From Ulvibacter algarum (GTDB taxonomy: Bacteria; Bacteroidota; Bacteroidia; Flavobacteriales; Flavobacteriaceae): a DNA stretch of 35,632 bases. Of this stretch, positions 1-6,884 are shown piece by piece. The position numbers were made by a program, and so were the translations under genes. The number at the start of each line of letters is the position of its first letter. Within the stretch, counting starts at the first letter, position 1. The stretch lies in contig CANLBJ010000005.1 of NCBI GenBank assembly GCA_947488905.1, forward strand, positions 176,397 to 212,028, written 5' to 3'. The notes under the pieces were generated by a model. That model had not been told where the DNA came from, searched no databases, and saw nothing but the letters and a program-made list of their open reading frames with translations.

Positions 1-1
1 A

Positions 2-1213
2 GATAATACAGATAGTATTATACCTGGAGGGCGTTATCATAATCGTCGTGATTATATGAAGTTTCCTAGCCTAGGACGTCCAGACTTGCAATATGAAAAA
101 ATAGTGCCTTTACCTATAAAAGGACTTAATTTACAAAGTAGTCTTTTTGCTGCAATAGCAGAAAAAGATTTTTTAATGTATGCTCCCTATCAAACCTATT
201 CTTACGTTGTAAAATTATTACGTGAGGCCGCATTAGATCCTAATGTGCGTACAATAAAAATAACCATTTATCGTCTTGCTGAAATATCACACATTGCAAG
301 TTCGCTAATAAATGCAGCAAAAAATGGCAAAGAAGTTACTGTGCAAATAGAACTCCAAGCTCGTTTTGACGAAGCAGCAAACATTCGCTATGCAGAGCAA
401 ATGCAAAGTGAGGGGGTGAAGCTCATCTTTGGAGTTTCTGGGCTTAAAGTGCACTGTAAAGCTTGTGTAATAGAGCGACTAGATGCTACCGGAAAATTAA
501 TGCGTTTTGCATTTATTAGTACTGGTAACTTTAATGAATCTACTGCAAAGCTTTATACAGATTACACATTGTTTACAGCAAATCAAAAAATATGTAAAGA
601 GATTAATCGTGTGTTTGATTTCTTTGAGGTAAACTATAAAATTAAAAAGTACAGTCATTTAATAGTATCGCCACATTACACTCGAGAAGCCATTTATCAA
701 TTGATAGATGACGAGATAATGAATAACATAAATGGTCTTAGAAGCGGTATTAAACTAAAACTTAATAGTCTATCAGATCTTAAAATGATTGACAAGCTTT
801 ATGCTGCAAGTAGGGCAGGAGTAAAAGTGAAACTTATAGTGAGGGGTATTTGTTGTTTAATTCCAGGAGTAAAAGGAATGAGCGAGAATATTGAAGTCAT
901 CAGTATTGTAGATAAATTTTTAGAACACCCACGTTTATTTATATTTGAGAATAAAGGAGATCAAAAGATTTATATTTCTTCGGCAGATTTTATGGGTAGA
1001 AATCTAGATAGTAGAGTAGAAATATCCTGCCCTATTTATGATGATGAGATTAAGAAAGAAGTAATTGATACTTTTGATATTTCTTGGAGTGATAATGTAA
1101 AGGCACGTATTATTTCGGCAAAAAGAAATAACGCTTACAGAATAAATGACAATGAGAAAGTAAGATCTCAGTTTAGATTATATGAATATTATAAAGAAAA
1201 ATTAAACGCATAG
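2..1213 (+). CDS. ppk1: Polyphosphate kinase 1, C-terminal part (5' end outside window)
   Basis: PPK1 reversibly transfers the gamma phosphate of ATP to inorganic polyphosphate. The reading frame is open from base 2, so the gene enters from outside the window and the ATG at 56 is internal: the residues before it (IPGGRYHN) are a typical PPK1 motif. About 403 residues are present, covering the two phospholipase-D-like catalytic domains. The autophosphorylated histidine is in GLKVHCK (His codon 452-454). The second conserved histidine is in LEHPRLFIF (His codon 926-928). TGNFNE and the SSADFMGRN stretch also match the family. One base separates its stop from the next start, so it is co-transcribed with the Ppx/GppA phosphatase, the usual ppk-ppx pairing for making and degrading polyphosphate. 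Identification is firm; only the N-terminal part is missing. Confidence 0.95.
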   Translation, partial: DNTDSIIPGGRYHNRRDYMKFPSLGRPDLQYEKIVPLPIKGLNLQSSLFAAIAEKDFLMYAPYQTYSYVVKLLREAALDPNVRTIKITIYRLAEISHIASSLINAAKNGKEVTVQIELQARFDEAANIRYAEQMQSEGVKLIFGVSGLKVHCKACVIERLDATGKLMRFAFISTGNFNESTAKLYTDYTLFTANQKICKEINRVFDFFEVNYKIKKYSHLIVSPHYTREAIYQLIDDEIMNNINGLRSGIKLKLNSLSDLKMIDKLYAASRAGVKVKLIVRGICCLIPGVKGMSENIEVISIVDKFLEHPRLFIFENKGDQKIYISSADFMGRNLDSRVEISCPIYDDEIKKEVIDTFDISWSDNVKARIISAKRNNAYRINDNEKVRSQFRLYEYYKEKLNA

Positions 1214-1214
1214 T

Positions 1215-2129
1215 TTGTTAAAAATAGAAAAATACGCAGCAATAGATATTGGCTCTAACGCCATCAGGCTTTTAATCGCAACAGTGATTGAAAAAGATGG
1301 GTTTATGCCTCAATTTAAAAAAACATCACTTGTAAGGTTGCCTATTAGGTTAGGAGCAGATGTTTTTCTAGAAGGTAAAATAAGTTCTGCAAATATTGAG
1401 AGAATGAAAGATGCCATGACGGCTTTTTCTCTTGTGATGAAATCTCATAATGTGGTAAGTGCCAGGGCTTGTGCTACCTCTGCTATGAGAGAAGCAAAAA
1501 ATGGCAAAGAAGTCGCGCAATACTTATTAAAAACAACAGGTATTGATGTTCAGATTATTGACGGTAATGATGAGGCTACCATTATTGCATCTACAGATTT
1601 ACAGTATTTAATTTCAGAAAACAGAACTTTTTTATATGTAGATGTGGGTGGTGGTAGTACAGAGTTTACTGTTTTTTCTAATGGTAAAAGCATAATATCA
1701 AAGTCATTCCAGTTAGGTACGGTAAGGATCATAAATGATATGATAAGAGATACTATCTGGGATGAAGTAAAAGAGTGGATTGTATCAAACACTAAAGAAT
1801 ATTCTAAGATAGATGTAATAGGTAGCGGCGGAAATATTAACTCGATATACCGCTTTAGTGAAAAGAAAGTAGGAAAACCATTAAGTTACTTTTACGTAGC
1901 AAATTTTTATGACAAAATAAGAGATTATACCTATCACGAGCGCATCTTTGAGTTAAAAATGAACCCAGATCGTGCAGATGTTATTGTGCCGGCAACTAGA
2001 ATTTATCTTTCAGCAATGAAATGGTCTAAAGCAAAAAACATCTATGTCCCAAAAATAGGTCTAGCAGATGGTATCGTTAAGAGCCTTTATAATGAACGTA
2101 AAGCAAAAGAAATAGAAGGAGAAAAATAA
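1215..2129 (+). CDS. Ppx/GppA family phosphatase (short exopolyphosphatase)
   Basis: Predicted exopolyphosphatase or pppGpp phosphohydrolase of the ASKHA fold. The N-terminus carries the phosphate-1 loop AAIDIGSNAIRLL (residues 8-20), and VDVGGGSTEF (about 142-151) is the second phosphate loop. Near the C-terminus, KIGLADGIVKSLY matches the family. At 304 residues it is the short form and lacks the C-terminal HD-like extension of E. coli Ppx (about 510 residues). The start is a TTG at 1215, one base after the ppk1 stop; no better in-frame ATG gives a complete N-terminal motif. Translational coupling with ppk1 is likely. Whether the substrate is polyphosphate or pppGpp cannot be read from sequence, but the ppk1 neighbour favours polyphosphate. 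It ends 3 bases before a convergent minus-strand gene. Confidence 0.9.
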   Translation: MLKIEKYAAIDIGSNAIRLLIATVIEKDGFMPQFKKTSLVRLPIRLGADVFLEGKISSANIERMKDAMTAFSLVMKSHNVVSARACATSAMREAKNGKEVAQYLLKTTGIDVQIIDGNDEATIIASTDLQYLISENRTFLYVDVGGGSTEFTVFSNGKSIISKSFQLGTVRIINDMIRDTIWDEVKEWIVSNTKEYSKIDVIGSGGNINSIYRFSEKKVGKPLSYFYVANFYDKIRDYTYHERIFELKMNPDRADVIVPATRIYLSAMKWSKAKNIYVPKIGLADGIVKSLYNERKAKEIEGEK

Positions 2130-2131
2130 GG

Positions 2132-2491
2132 TTAAATTTTTTTAAACTCCATAGCAAGTAAAGTCATTTCTTTGGTAACTTGATTCATGCCTATTAAGCC
2201 ACCAGACATACCAGAAGTAGCACGCACTATTCTAAGTTCTTGAGTATCATCATCTATGTCGTTTATAATGACGTGAAATTTAAAGTATTTAACAAAAGCT
2301 CCTAATAAAATACGAGTTACACGATTACCACTTTCATAAGTGCTATTTCCGTTTGTGTTTTTTATCTTTTTATAATTTCTATTCAGTAATATTTCTTCAA
2401 CTTTTTTATATAAATCTTGTTTAGATATAGTTTTAAAGCTAAATGAAATCATATCCTTAGAACTACCTAGATCTTTAGAGAAGTGTGTCAT
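2132..2491 (-). CDS. Hypothetical protein, about 119 aa
   Basis: I do not recognise this family. The product is small and soluble, with no signal peptide. It has an alpha/beta look: a helical stretch around KQDLYKKVEEILLNRNYKKIK, then a strand-rich region ending in RIVRATSGMSGGLIGMNQVTKEMTLL-type sequence with several glycines. I chose the ATG at 2491. An upstream GTG at 2527 would add 12 residues (LNTIRYFKTLF), and a further ATG at residue 14 of my version is also possible. It lies 48 bases downstream of the sterol-desaturase-like gene on the same strand, so it may be read from that transcript, and it converges with the ppx gene. The start is uncertain; the coding status is likely because the frame is intact and well spaced. 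Confidence 0.65.
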   Translation of the reverse strand: MTHFSKDLGSSKDMISFSFKTISKQDLYKKVEEILLNRNYKKIKNTNGNSTYESGNRVTRILLGAFVKYFKFHVIINDIDDDTQELRIVRATSGMSGGLIGMNQVTKEMTLLAMEFKKI

Positions 2492-2539
2492 AAATAGTGT
2501 TTTAAAATATCTTATAGTATTAAGCACTTAATGATTAGA

Positions 2540-3472
2540 TCAAACAGTAGTTTTACCTTCCTCTTTTAGCTTACGTCTCATTTGTTTGATAGTAAGTGTG
2601 CTACCATCGTGACTCCATCCTGGAGGTCCAAAAACATACATGAATTTCTCTCTCCAGTTTTTTGTCTTTTTAGTGTCATTCCAGATGTCTTGATACTCGT
2701 GGGTTAAGATGGTCCAGATATTATAAGAGTTAGGTGGTTTTGATACACCATACTCTATATCAATATCTTCATCAAGTTCTTTCCACGTTCCAAAAACTTT
2801 GTCAAAAATGTTTAAAAACCCACCGTGATTCTTATCCATATATTCAAAATTTCTTGCGTGATGCACTTGGTGCATGGTATGGGTGTTAAATATTTTGTCA
2901 ATGATGCCCAATTTAGGAATGTATACAGAGTGCAATTGAAACTGCCACAAAGCTTCAATACCTAGACATACAACTAGCATCTCTGGCGGAAAACCAATCA
3001 TGCAAATCCACATATAGAAAAAAGGCTTGTATAAGATGGTAAACCAACCGTTTCTAACAGCAGTCCCAAGATTAAAATTATCTGAAGAATGATGCACTAT
3101 GTGTGCCGCCCAGAAGAATCTTACCATGTGGTTTTGTCTATGAAACCAGTAATAACTAAAATCATCTAACAATTGGCATATAATCCATACGTACCACGCA
3201 TAGCCAAAAGATTCCCATCCCATAATATTGGTGCGTACTCCATTTACTTCTGGGTTAAAAACCTCATAAACAAAGTTGAAGATTACAATAGCAGAAATTG
3301 TCTTTAATAAAGGTGCTAAAATCGCAGATCCGACACCAAATGTGAGACTTGATCGTAAATCTTTCCACTTATAAAGATCTTTGTGGTCGTGTGTTTTGCT
3401 GTAGGTAAGTTCGAGTAAAATGAGCCCTAAAAAACAAGGTACTCCATAAACTAGTGGGTTAGTAAAATCCAA
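2540..3472 (-). CDS. Sterol desaturase / fatty acid hydroxylase superfamily membrane protein
   Basis: Integral-membrane di-iron oxygenase, 310 residues. The histidine clusters that bind the metal are complete: HRQNH at 111-115, HIVHH at 124-128, and H198, H201, H204, H205 in HTMHQVHH. Hydrophobic segments near residues 8-22, 45-70 and 145-175 are predicted to span the membrane. The superfamily hydroxylates or desaturates sterols, fatty acids, carotenoids or alkylglycerols; the substrate here is unknown, and a lipid is the safest inference. The start appears to be TTG at 3472, since the next in-frame ATG is at about residue 84, inside the conserved region. A 22-base palindrome lies 18 bases upstream and could be an operator. 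The downstream small gene may share its transcript. Confidence 0.88.
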   Translation of the reverse strand: MDFTNPLVYGVPCFLGLILLELTYSKTHDHKDLYKWKDLRSSLTFGVGSAILAPLLKTISAIVIFNFVYEVFNPEVNGVRTNIMGWESFGYAWYVWIICQLLDDFSYYWFHRQNHMVRFFWAAHIVHHSSDNFNLGTAVRNGWFTILYKPFFYMWICMIGFPPEMLVVCLGIEALWQFQLHSVYIPKLGIIDKIFNTHTMHQVHHARNFEYMDKNHGGFLNIFDKVFGTWKELDEDIDIEYGVSKPPNSYNIWTILTHEYQDIWNDTKKTKNWREKFMYVFGPPGWSHDGSTLTIKQMRRKLKEEGKTTV

Positions 3473-3489
3473 ATGTACAATTTTAAATA

Positions 3490-3511
3490 AATACAGTATA
3501 ATTACTGTATT
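3490..3511. promoter_or_regulatory. Perfect 9-bp inverted repeat, possible operator
   Basis: Arms AATACAGTA (3490-3498) and TACTGTATT (3503-3511) are exact reverse complements around the 4-base spacer TAAT. The repeat sits 18 bases upstream of the TTG start of the sterol-desaturase-like gene, in an AT-rich gap of about 140 bases. It has no T-run, so it is not a terminator. The symmetry suggests a binding site for a dimeric repressor, but that is inference. Confidence 0.4.
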
Positions 3512-3612
3512 AGGTCAAGAATGCAAGATAAAGAATAAGGTGAGTTATTTTACTACGAGCTCAAGGTTAAAATTGAAAAAGCTATATATTATATATAAAA
3601 GATTAATATAAT

Positions 3613-4212
3613 TTACCCGTGTATAGTCTCAGATTTACTTAAGTCTTTCATTACCTCTGCTTCATAATCTAGTAATTCTTGCCATTTTTGATCTACTTCT
3701 TTACGGTCACCATATTGTCGTGCAAAGCCAAGAAACATAGTGTAGTGGTTAGCTTCGCTAACCATTAACTTGCGGTAAAACTCTGCAAGATCTTTATCTT
3801 CTAGTTCTTCACTCAATAATCTAAAACGTTCACAACTTCTTGCCTCAATTAAAGCGGCATATAATAGTCTATGCACAAGTTGGTTAGTTCTACTTCCTCC
3901 TTTAGGGAAAAATTTTAAAATGGCTAAAACGTATTCATCTTTACGATCTCTTCCCATAACCCAACCATTGGCAATGATTCTATCATGAACCATTTTAAAA
4001 TGGCTTATTTCTTCTTTTACTAGTGCCACCATCTCTTGCACTAGGTCTGTATATTCTGGAAAAGAGACAATGAGTGATATTGCTGTAGAAGTTGCCTTTT
4101 GCTCACAATACGCATGGTCAGTTAAAATGTCTTCAACATTTTTCTCAACAATATTTACCCATCTTGGGTCTGTAGGGAGTTTTAGGCCTAGCATTTTAAT
4201 TTCTTCTGCCAT
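3613..4212 (-). CDS. miaE: tRNA-(ms2io6A)-hydroxylase family (MiaE-like)
   Basis: Ferritin-like di-iron protein of 199 residues matching the MiaE family, which hydroxylates the isopentenyl group of ms2i6A at tRNA position 37. The ligand pattern is complete: E37, the E68-xx-H71 pair (EEISHF), E123 in IEARSCERF, and the E153-xx-H156 pair (SEANHY). The conserved stretch GWVMGRDRKDEYVLAIL also fits. The start is the ATG at 4212, 13 bases after the end of the dnaX tau frame, so it is likely in the same operon. MiaE is best studied in gammaproteobacteria; the role is transferred by family resemblance. If MiaB and MiaA are absent elsewhere in the genome, another tRNA substrate would have to be considered. 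Confidence 0.85.
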   Translation of the reverse strand: MAEEIKMLGLKLPTDPRWVNIVEKNVEDILTDHAYCEQKATSTAISLIVSFPEYTDLVQEMVALVKEEISHFKMVHDRIIANGWVMGRDRKDEYVLAILKFFPKGGSRTNQLVHRLLYAALIEARSCERFRLLSEELEDKDLAEFYRKLMVSEANHYTMFLGFARQYGDRKEVDQKWQELLDYEAEVMKDLSKSETIHG

Positions 4213-4224
4213 GATATTATTTTT

Positions 4225-5001
4225 TTATAAGTCTAGATCAAAGGTTTGCCTTAGTTTGTCTAATGAAGGATTCTTTTCATTTAGTTTTTCAAATTTTTCT
4301 CTTGTAGAATAGGCGTATTTTTTTGCGACTACTTCATTTACTTCAATAGAAAGATCAATGTTATAGTTGTTAAGCTTTTTCTTAATAAAACCAAGCAAAT
4401 CTCCCTGCTCTCGCTCTACTTCGAGCTTAATTGTATTATTTGGGAAAATAAGATGAATTAGTTCTCCCTCAATACGAGGTTCTCCCATTGATAAATGAGA
4501 AAAGAGTATGTGTTTACCGGCTTTTTGCACAAGAGTGGTATATTCTTTCCAGGCAGCAATAAGTGTTTCTTCTTTAAAAGGGTCTGTAGGTAAATTTTGC
4601 GAGTCTGGTTCTTGAGCCTTCAGCTCTTGCTGCATTTTTTGTTTTAATTGAATACTTTTTAATGACAGCCCAGAAACCTTTCGTTCTGGTCTTTTTACAT
4701 CAATAGGCATTCTTGTATTTGCCGTCTTAGGTGTGTCTGAAATAAGAGTACCAGTATTTGCTTGTTCTACATTAGTAGCTAATGGTTCCGTTTTTAAAAT
4801 TTCAGAAGCAGGCTCAGTAACTCTTGTTGTGGTTTCTGAAATGTGCTGCTTTGAGACTTCTACTTCTGTCTCATTTGATTTTGTAGTATTGGTTACAGGG
4901 ATATTTGCATCTAGTCGCTCTACTGACGAAACCATTTTTGTTTTAAAATAGGAGGGAGGTAATACAAAACGCCTTTTAGAACCTAGTTGGCTACTAGACT
5001 T
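4225..5001 (-). CDS. dnaX: DnaX tau-specific C-terminal region (reached by -1 frameshift)
   Basis: This frame continues DnaX after the slippery A-run and encodes about 258 residues: a serine-rich hinge (SSSQLGSKRRFVLPPSYF), a low-complexity linker rich in Thr, Glu and Pro, and a folded C-terminal domain from about FKEETLIAAWKEY to KLRQTFDLDL. That last domain resembles the tau tail that contacts the polymerase alpha subunit. It has no convincing start of its own: the frame can be opened only from an ATG at 5046 buried in the gamma sequence, which gives a nonsensical N-terminus. Joined to the upstream frame by a -1 shift at 5001, the product is about 614 residues, the normal size of bacterial tau. 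It ends 13 bases before the miaE-like gene. Confidence 0.85.
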   Translation of the reverse strand, partial: KSSSQLGSKRRFVLPPSYFKTKMVSSVERLDANIPVTNTTKSNETEVEVSKQHISETTTRVTEPASEILKTEPLATNVEQANTGTLISDTPKTANTRMPIDVKRPERKVSGLSLKSIQLKQKMQQELKAQEPDSQNLPTDPFKEETLIAAWKEYTTLVQKAGKHILFSHLSMGEPRIEGELIHLIFPNNTIKLEVEREQGDLLGFIKKKLNNYNIDLSIEVNEVVAKKYAYSTREKFEKLNEKNPSLDKLRQTFDLDL

Positions 5002-5012
5002 TTTTTTTCCTC
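4980..5012 (-). promoter_or_regulatory. dnaX -1 frameshift / transcriptional slippage signal
   Basis: In mRNA sense, nine consecutive A residues (bases 5008 down to 5000) follow GAGG. Zero-frame codons are GAA AAA AAA AGT, so the heptamer A AAA AAA fits the X XXY YYZ slippery rule. Without slipping, five more codons (S L V A N) lead to TAG at 4985-4983. A -1 slip reads AAG TCT AGT and enters the long tau frame. Directly abutting the run is an 8-bp stem, bases 5000-4993 with 4987-4980 (two G-U pairs) and loop AGCCA; the gamma stop codon lies in its 3' arm. E. coli dnaX uses A AAA AAG with a stem-loop for ribosomal frameshifting; Thermus thermophilus dnaX uses a 9-A run for transcriptional slippage. 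Either could apply here. Confidence 0.75.
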
Positions 5013-6068
5013 TGTAGCAGTTATTGATGCTAATTGCATAAGACAAAGCTCTACTAATAATCTTTGGTTACGACTTGTTCTGTATTTAAGATCACAATCA
5101 TTTGCAATTGCAATACCTTCTATTAAGAAAGATTTATCTGCTTTTTGCGATTGCTCAAAGTACATTTTTTTAACTTGCTCACCTACTTCTAGAAGCGCGA
5201 TGGTCTCTTGGTTTTGGCAAACTAAAAGGTCTCTAAAATGAGATGCGAGTCCCATACAAAAATGATGGCCGTCAAATCCTTTAGATAAAATGTCATTATA
5301 AGCTACTAAGACTTGTGGTATGTTATTAGTCAGTAATAATTCTGTAATCTTAAAATAGTAAGTGTAATCTAGTACATTAAGATTTTGAGTAACTGCTTCT
5401 CTTGTTAGGTTTTTCCCGCTAAAACTTACTACACGATCAAAAATAGAGAGCGCATCACGTAAAGCGCCATCTGCTTTTTGCGCTATAATATGTAAAGCGT
5501 CATCTTCTGCTTCTACATTTTCTGCTTTTGCAACTTCTTTAAGGTGTCCTTTAATATCTTGAACCGTTATCCTTCTAAAGTCAAAAATTTGACATCTAGA
5601 TAGAATGGTAGGAATAATTTTGTGTTTTTCTGTAGTGGCAAGTATAAATATAGCGTGCTTAGGTGGCTCTTCTAGTGTCTTTAAAAATGCATTAAAGGCA
5701 GCAGAAGATAGCATATGTACCTCATCAATTATATATACTTTATACTTTCCGGTTTGTGGTGGTATGCGTACTTGGTCTGTCAAGTTACGTATATCGTCTA
5801 CAGAGTTATTAGAGGCAGCATCTAGTTCAAAAACATTAAAAGCAAAGTCTTCATCTGCTTGTTCTGTACCGTCACTATTAATTTTTTTTGCAAGAATACG
5901 TGCACAACTTGTTTTACCCACACCTCTTGGGCCTGTAAAAAGTAAAGCTTGTGCTAGGTGGTTATTATCTATTGCATTCTCTAGAGTGCTTGTAATAGCC
6001 TGTTGCCCCACCACTTGTTTAAAAGTAGTAGGTCTGTATTTACGTGCCGAAACAATAAATGGTTCCAT
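4983..6068 (-). CDS. dnaX: DNA polymerase III clamp-loader subunit gamma (zero-frame DnaX)
   Basis: AAA+ ATPase of the replication clamp loader, which loads the beta clamp on primed DNA. Domains I-III are present: N-terminal RKYRPTTFKQVVGQQ, Walker A GPRGVGKT (46-53), Walker B DEVHML (from 115), and sensor region SRCQIFDFRR. The start is the ATG at 6068, matching the family N-terminus MEPFIVSARKYRP; an ATG three codons upstream (6077) is possible. The zero frame ends after 361 residues, just past the A9 run, so this is a gamma-like product without the tau tail. The four zinc-binding cysteines found between Walker A and LDAASNN in E. coli and Bacillus are missing; this loop instead reads KKINSDGTEQADEDFAFNVFE. 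Divergent from rnpB, and likely first gene of dnaX-miaE. Confidence 0.93.
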   Translation of the reverse strand: MEPFIVSARKYRPTTFKQVVGQQAITSTLENAIDNNHLAQALLFTGPRGVGKTSCARILAKKINSDGTEQADEDFAFNVFELDAASNNSVDDIRNLTDQVRIPPQTGKYKVYIIDEVHMLSSAAFNAFLKTLEEPPKHAIFILATTEKHKIIPTILSRCQIFDFRRITVQDIKGHLKEVAKAENVEAEDDALHIIAQKADGALRDALSIFDRVVSFSGKNLTREAVTQNLNVLDYTYYFKITELLLTNNIPQVLVAYNDILSKGFDGHHFCMGLASHFRDLLVCQNQETIALLEVGEQVKKMYFEQSQKADKSFLIEGIAIANDCDLKYRTSRNQRLLVELCLMQLASITATEEKKSLVAN

Positions 6069-6146
6069 AGATAACAAAGATAACGATGTGCTGCAAGTAA
6101 TAGAAAAATAGAACCATCATTTTTATCCTTTTTATTAACATTAAAT

Positions 6147-6154
6147 TACCTTTG
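6147..6154 (+). promoter_or_regulatory. -7 promoter element of rnpB
   Basis: TACCTTTG is an exact match to the Bacteroidota TANNTTTG -7 element. Transcription starting 4-8 bases after it would begin at about 6158-6162, matching the predicted 5' end of RNase P RNA. No TTG is seen at the proper distance upstream; the -33 region is only T-rich. Confidence 0.6.
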
Positions 6155-6157
6155 CCT

Positions 6158-6480
6158 AGCAGACCGCCTTATCGCCGTCCGTCTTAGGCGGAAGGAGGAA
6201 AGTCCGAGCACCATAGGGAAGCATAACGGCTAACGGCCGTCATCTTGATTTTAATCTGGATAGGACCAGTGCAACAGAAAGAATGTACAGGTAATGCTGT
6301 AGTGAAACCAGGTAAACTCTATGCGGTGAAATGTCACGTAAACTAGCGCCCCGTTTATTCGGGTAAGGGTTCCCACTCAATGCTAGAGGGTAGGCAGATG
6401 GAGCAATCGAGTAATTGATTGCCTAGATAAATGATAAGGATCCGCCTTGGCGGTTACAGAACTCGGCTTATAGGTCTGCT
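6158..6480 (+). ncRNA. rnpB: RNase P RNA (bacterial type A)
   Basis: Catalytic RNA that removes 5' leaders from precursor tRNAs. The universal core is visible: GAGGAAAGTCCGAGC (about 6194-6208) pairs in P4 with ACAGAACTCGGC near the 3' end (about 6456-6467). The 5' end AGCAGACC (6158-6165) is the exact complement of GGTCTGCT (6473-6480), closing helix P1. Between them are the typical ACAGAAAGAATGTACAG-type and GTGAAACCAGGTAAAC-type conserved stretches. A T-run (6480-6487) follows and probably ends transcription. The last 13 bases overlap, antisense, the end of the minus-strand STAS-like gene. Ends are predicted from P1 pairing and could be off by a few bases. Confidence 0.96.
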
Positions 6481-6860
6481 TTTTTTTCTTTTAATAAATT
6501 TTTCACAAACCCTTCACATTCTTCCATAGTGTAGAACGGTAAGAAAGGGATGTCAAAAAAACCTTTTTGAAAAATTGCTTTTCTATAGTTTGTTTTGTCG
6601 TAACATAAAATAGCTACCCCTTTTAGATTTTTGTTTTCAGATATTTTGTAGAAATTTGAAACATCAACATGATAATTGTTTTTTCTATTAGAAATGTATG
6701 CAAACGGTTTGTCTTTAAACTCTTTTGCAAACAATGTTTTTATCTGAATATATTTATCAAAATCAATAAAAACATCTTCTTTAACTACGCCAATAGCATA
6801 GTTTTCATAGAAAAGATAGTCAATAAAATCAAGGGATATTTTTCTTGGTACGTTATTCAT
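6468..6860 (-). CDS. STAS / SpoIIAA-like small protein (paralog of 23802-24170)
   Basis: Soluble protein of 130 residues with no signal peptide. I cannot name its function. Alternating hydrophobic strands and helices (YAIGVVKEDVFIDFDKYIQIK, GVAILCYD, then a C-terminal helix CEGFVKNLL) resemble the STAS or SpoIIAA-like fold. The central motif FAYISNRKNNYHVD is shared with the gene at 23802-24170 (FFYISNRVNSYSVD), as is the I-P-F-x-x-F-T/Y-x-x-E pattern before the last helix, so the two are paralogs. It is the last gene of a minus-strand operon after rsmD (24-base gap). Its final codons (A D L stop) lie on the opposite strand of the 3' end of rnpB, and its lysine codons are the complement of the rnpB terminator T-run. 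Confidence 0.75.
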   Translation of the reverse strand: MNNVPRKISLDFIDYLFYENYAIGVVKEDVFIDFDKYIQIKTLFAKEFKDKPFAYISNRKNNYHVDVSNFYKISENKNLKGVAILCYDKTNYRKAIFQKGFFDIPFLPFYTMEECEGFVKNLLKEKKADL

Positions 6861-6884
6861 AATAATCTTAAAACACTTTAAGTG

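Noticed and set aside
4225-5046. An independent gene for the tau-like frame starting at 5046
   Set aside because: The first 15 residues from that ATG are an out-of-frame reading of DnaX; the sequence makes sense only joined to DnaX at the A-run.
5605-6111. A 168-residue open frame on the plus strand opposite dnaX
   Set aside because: It lies wholly across the conserved ATPase domain of DnaX on the other strand, and its protein looks like a serine- and leucine-rich shadow with no family resemblance.
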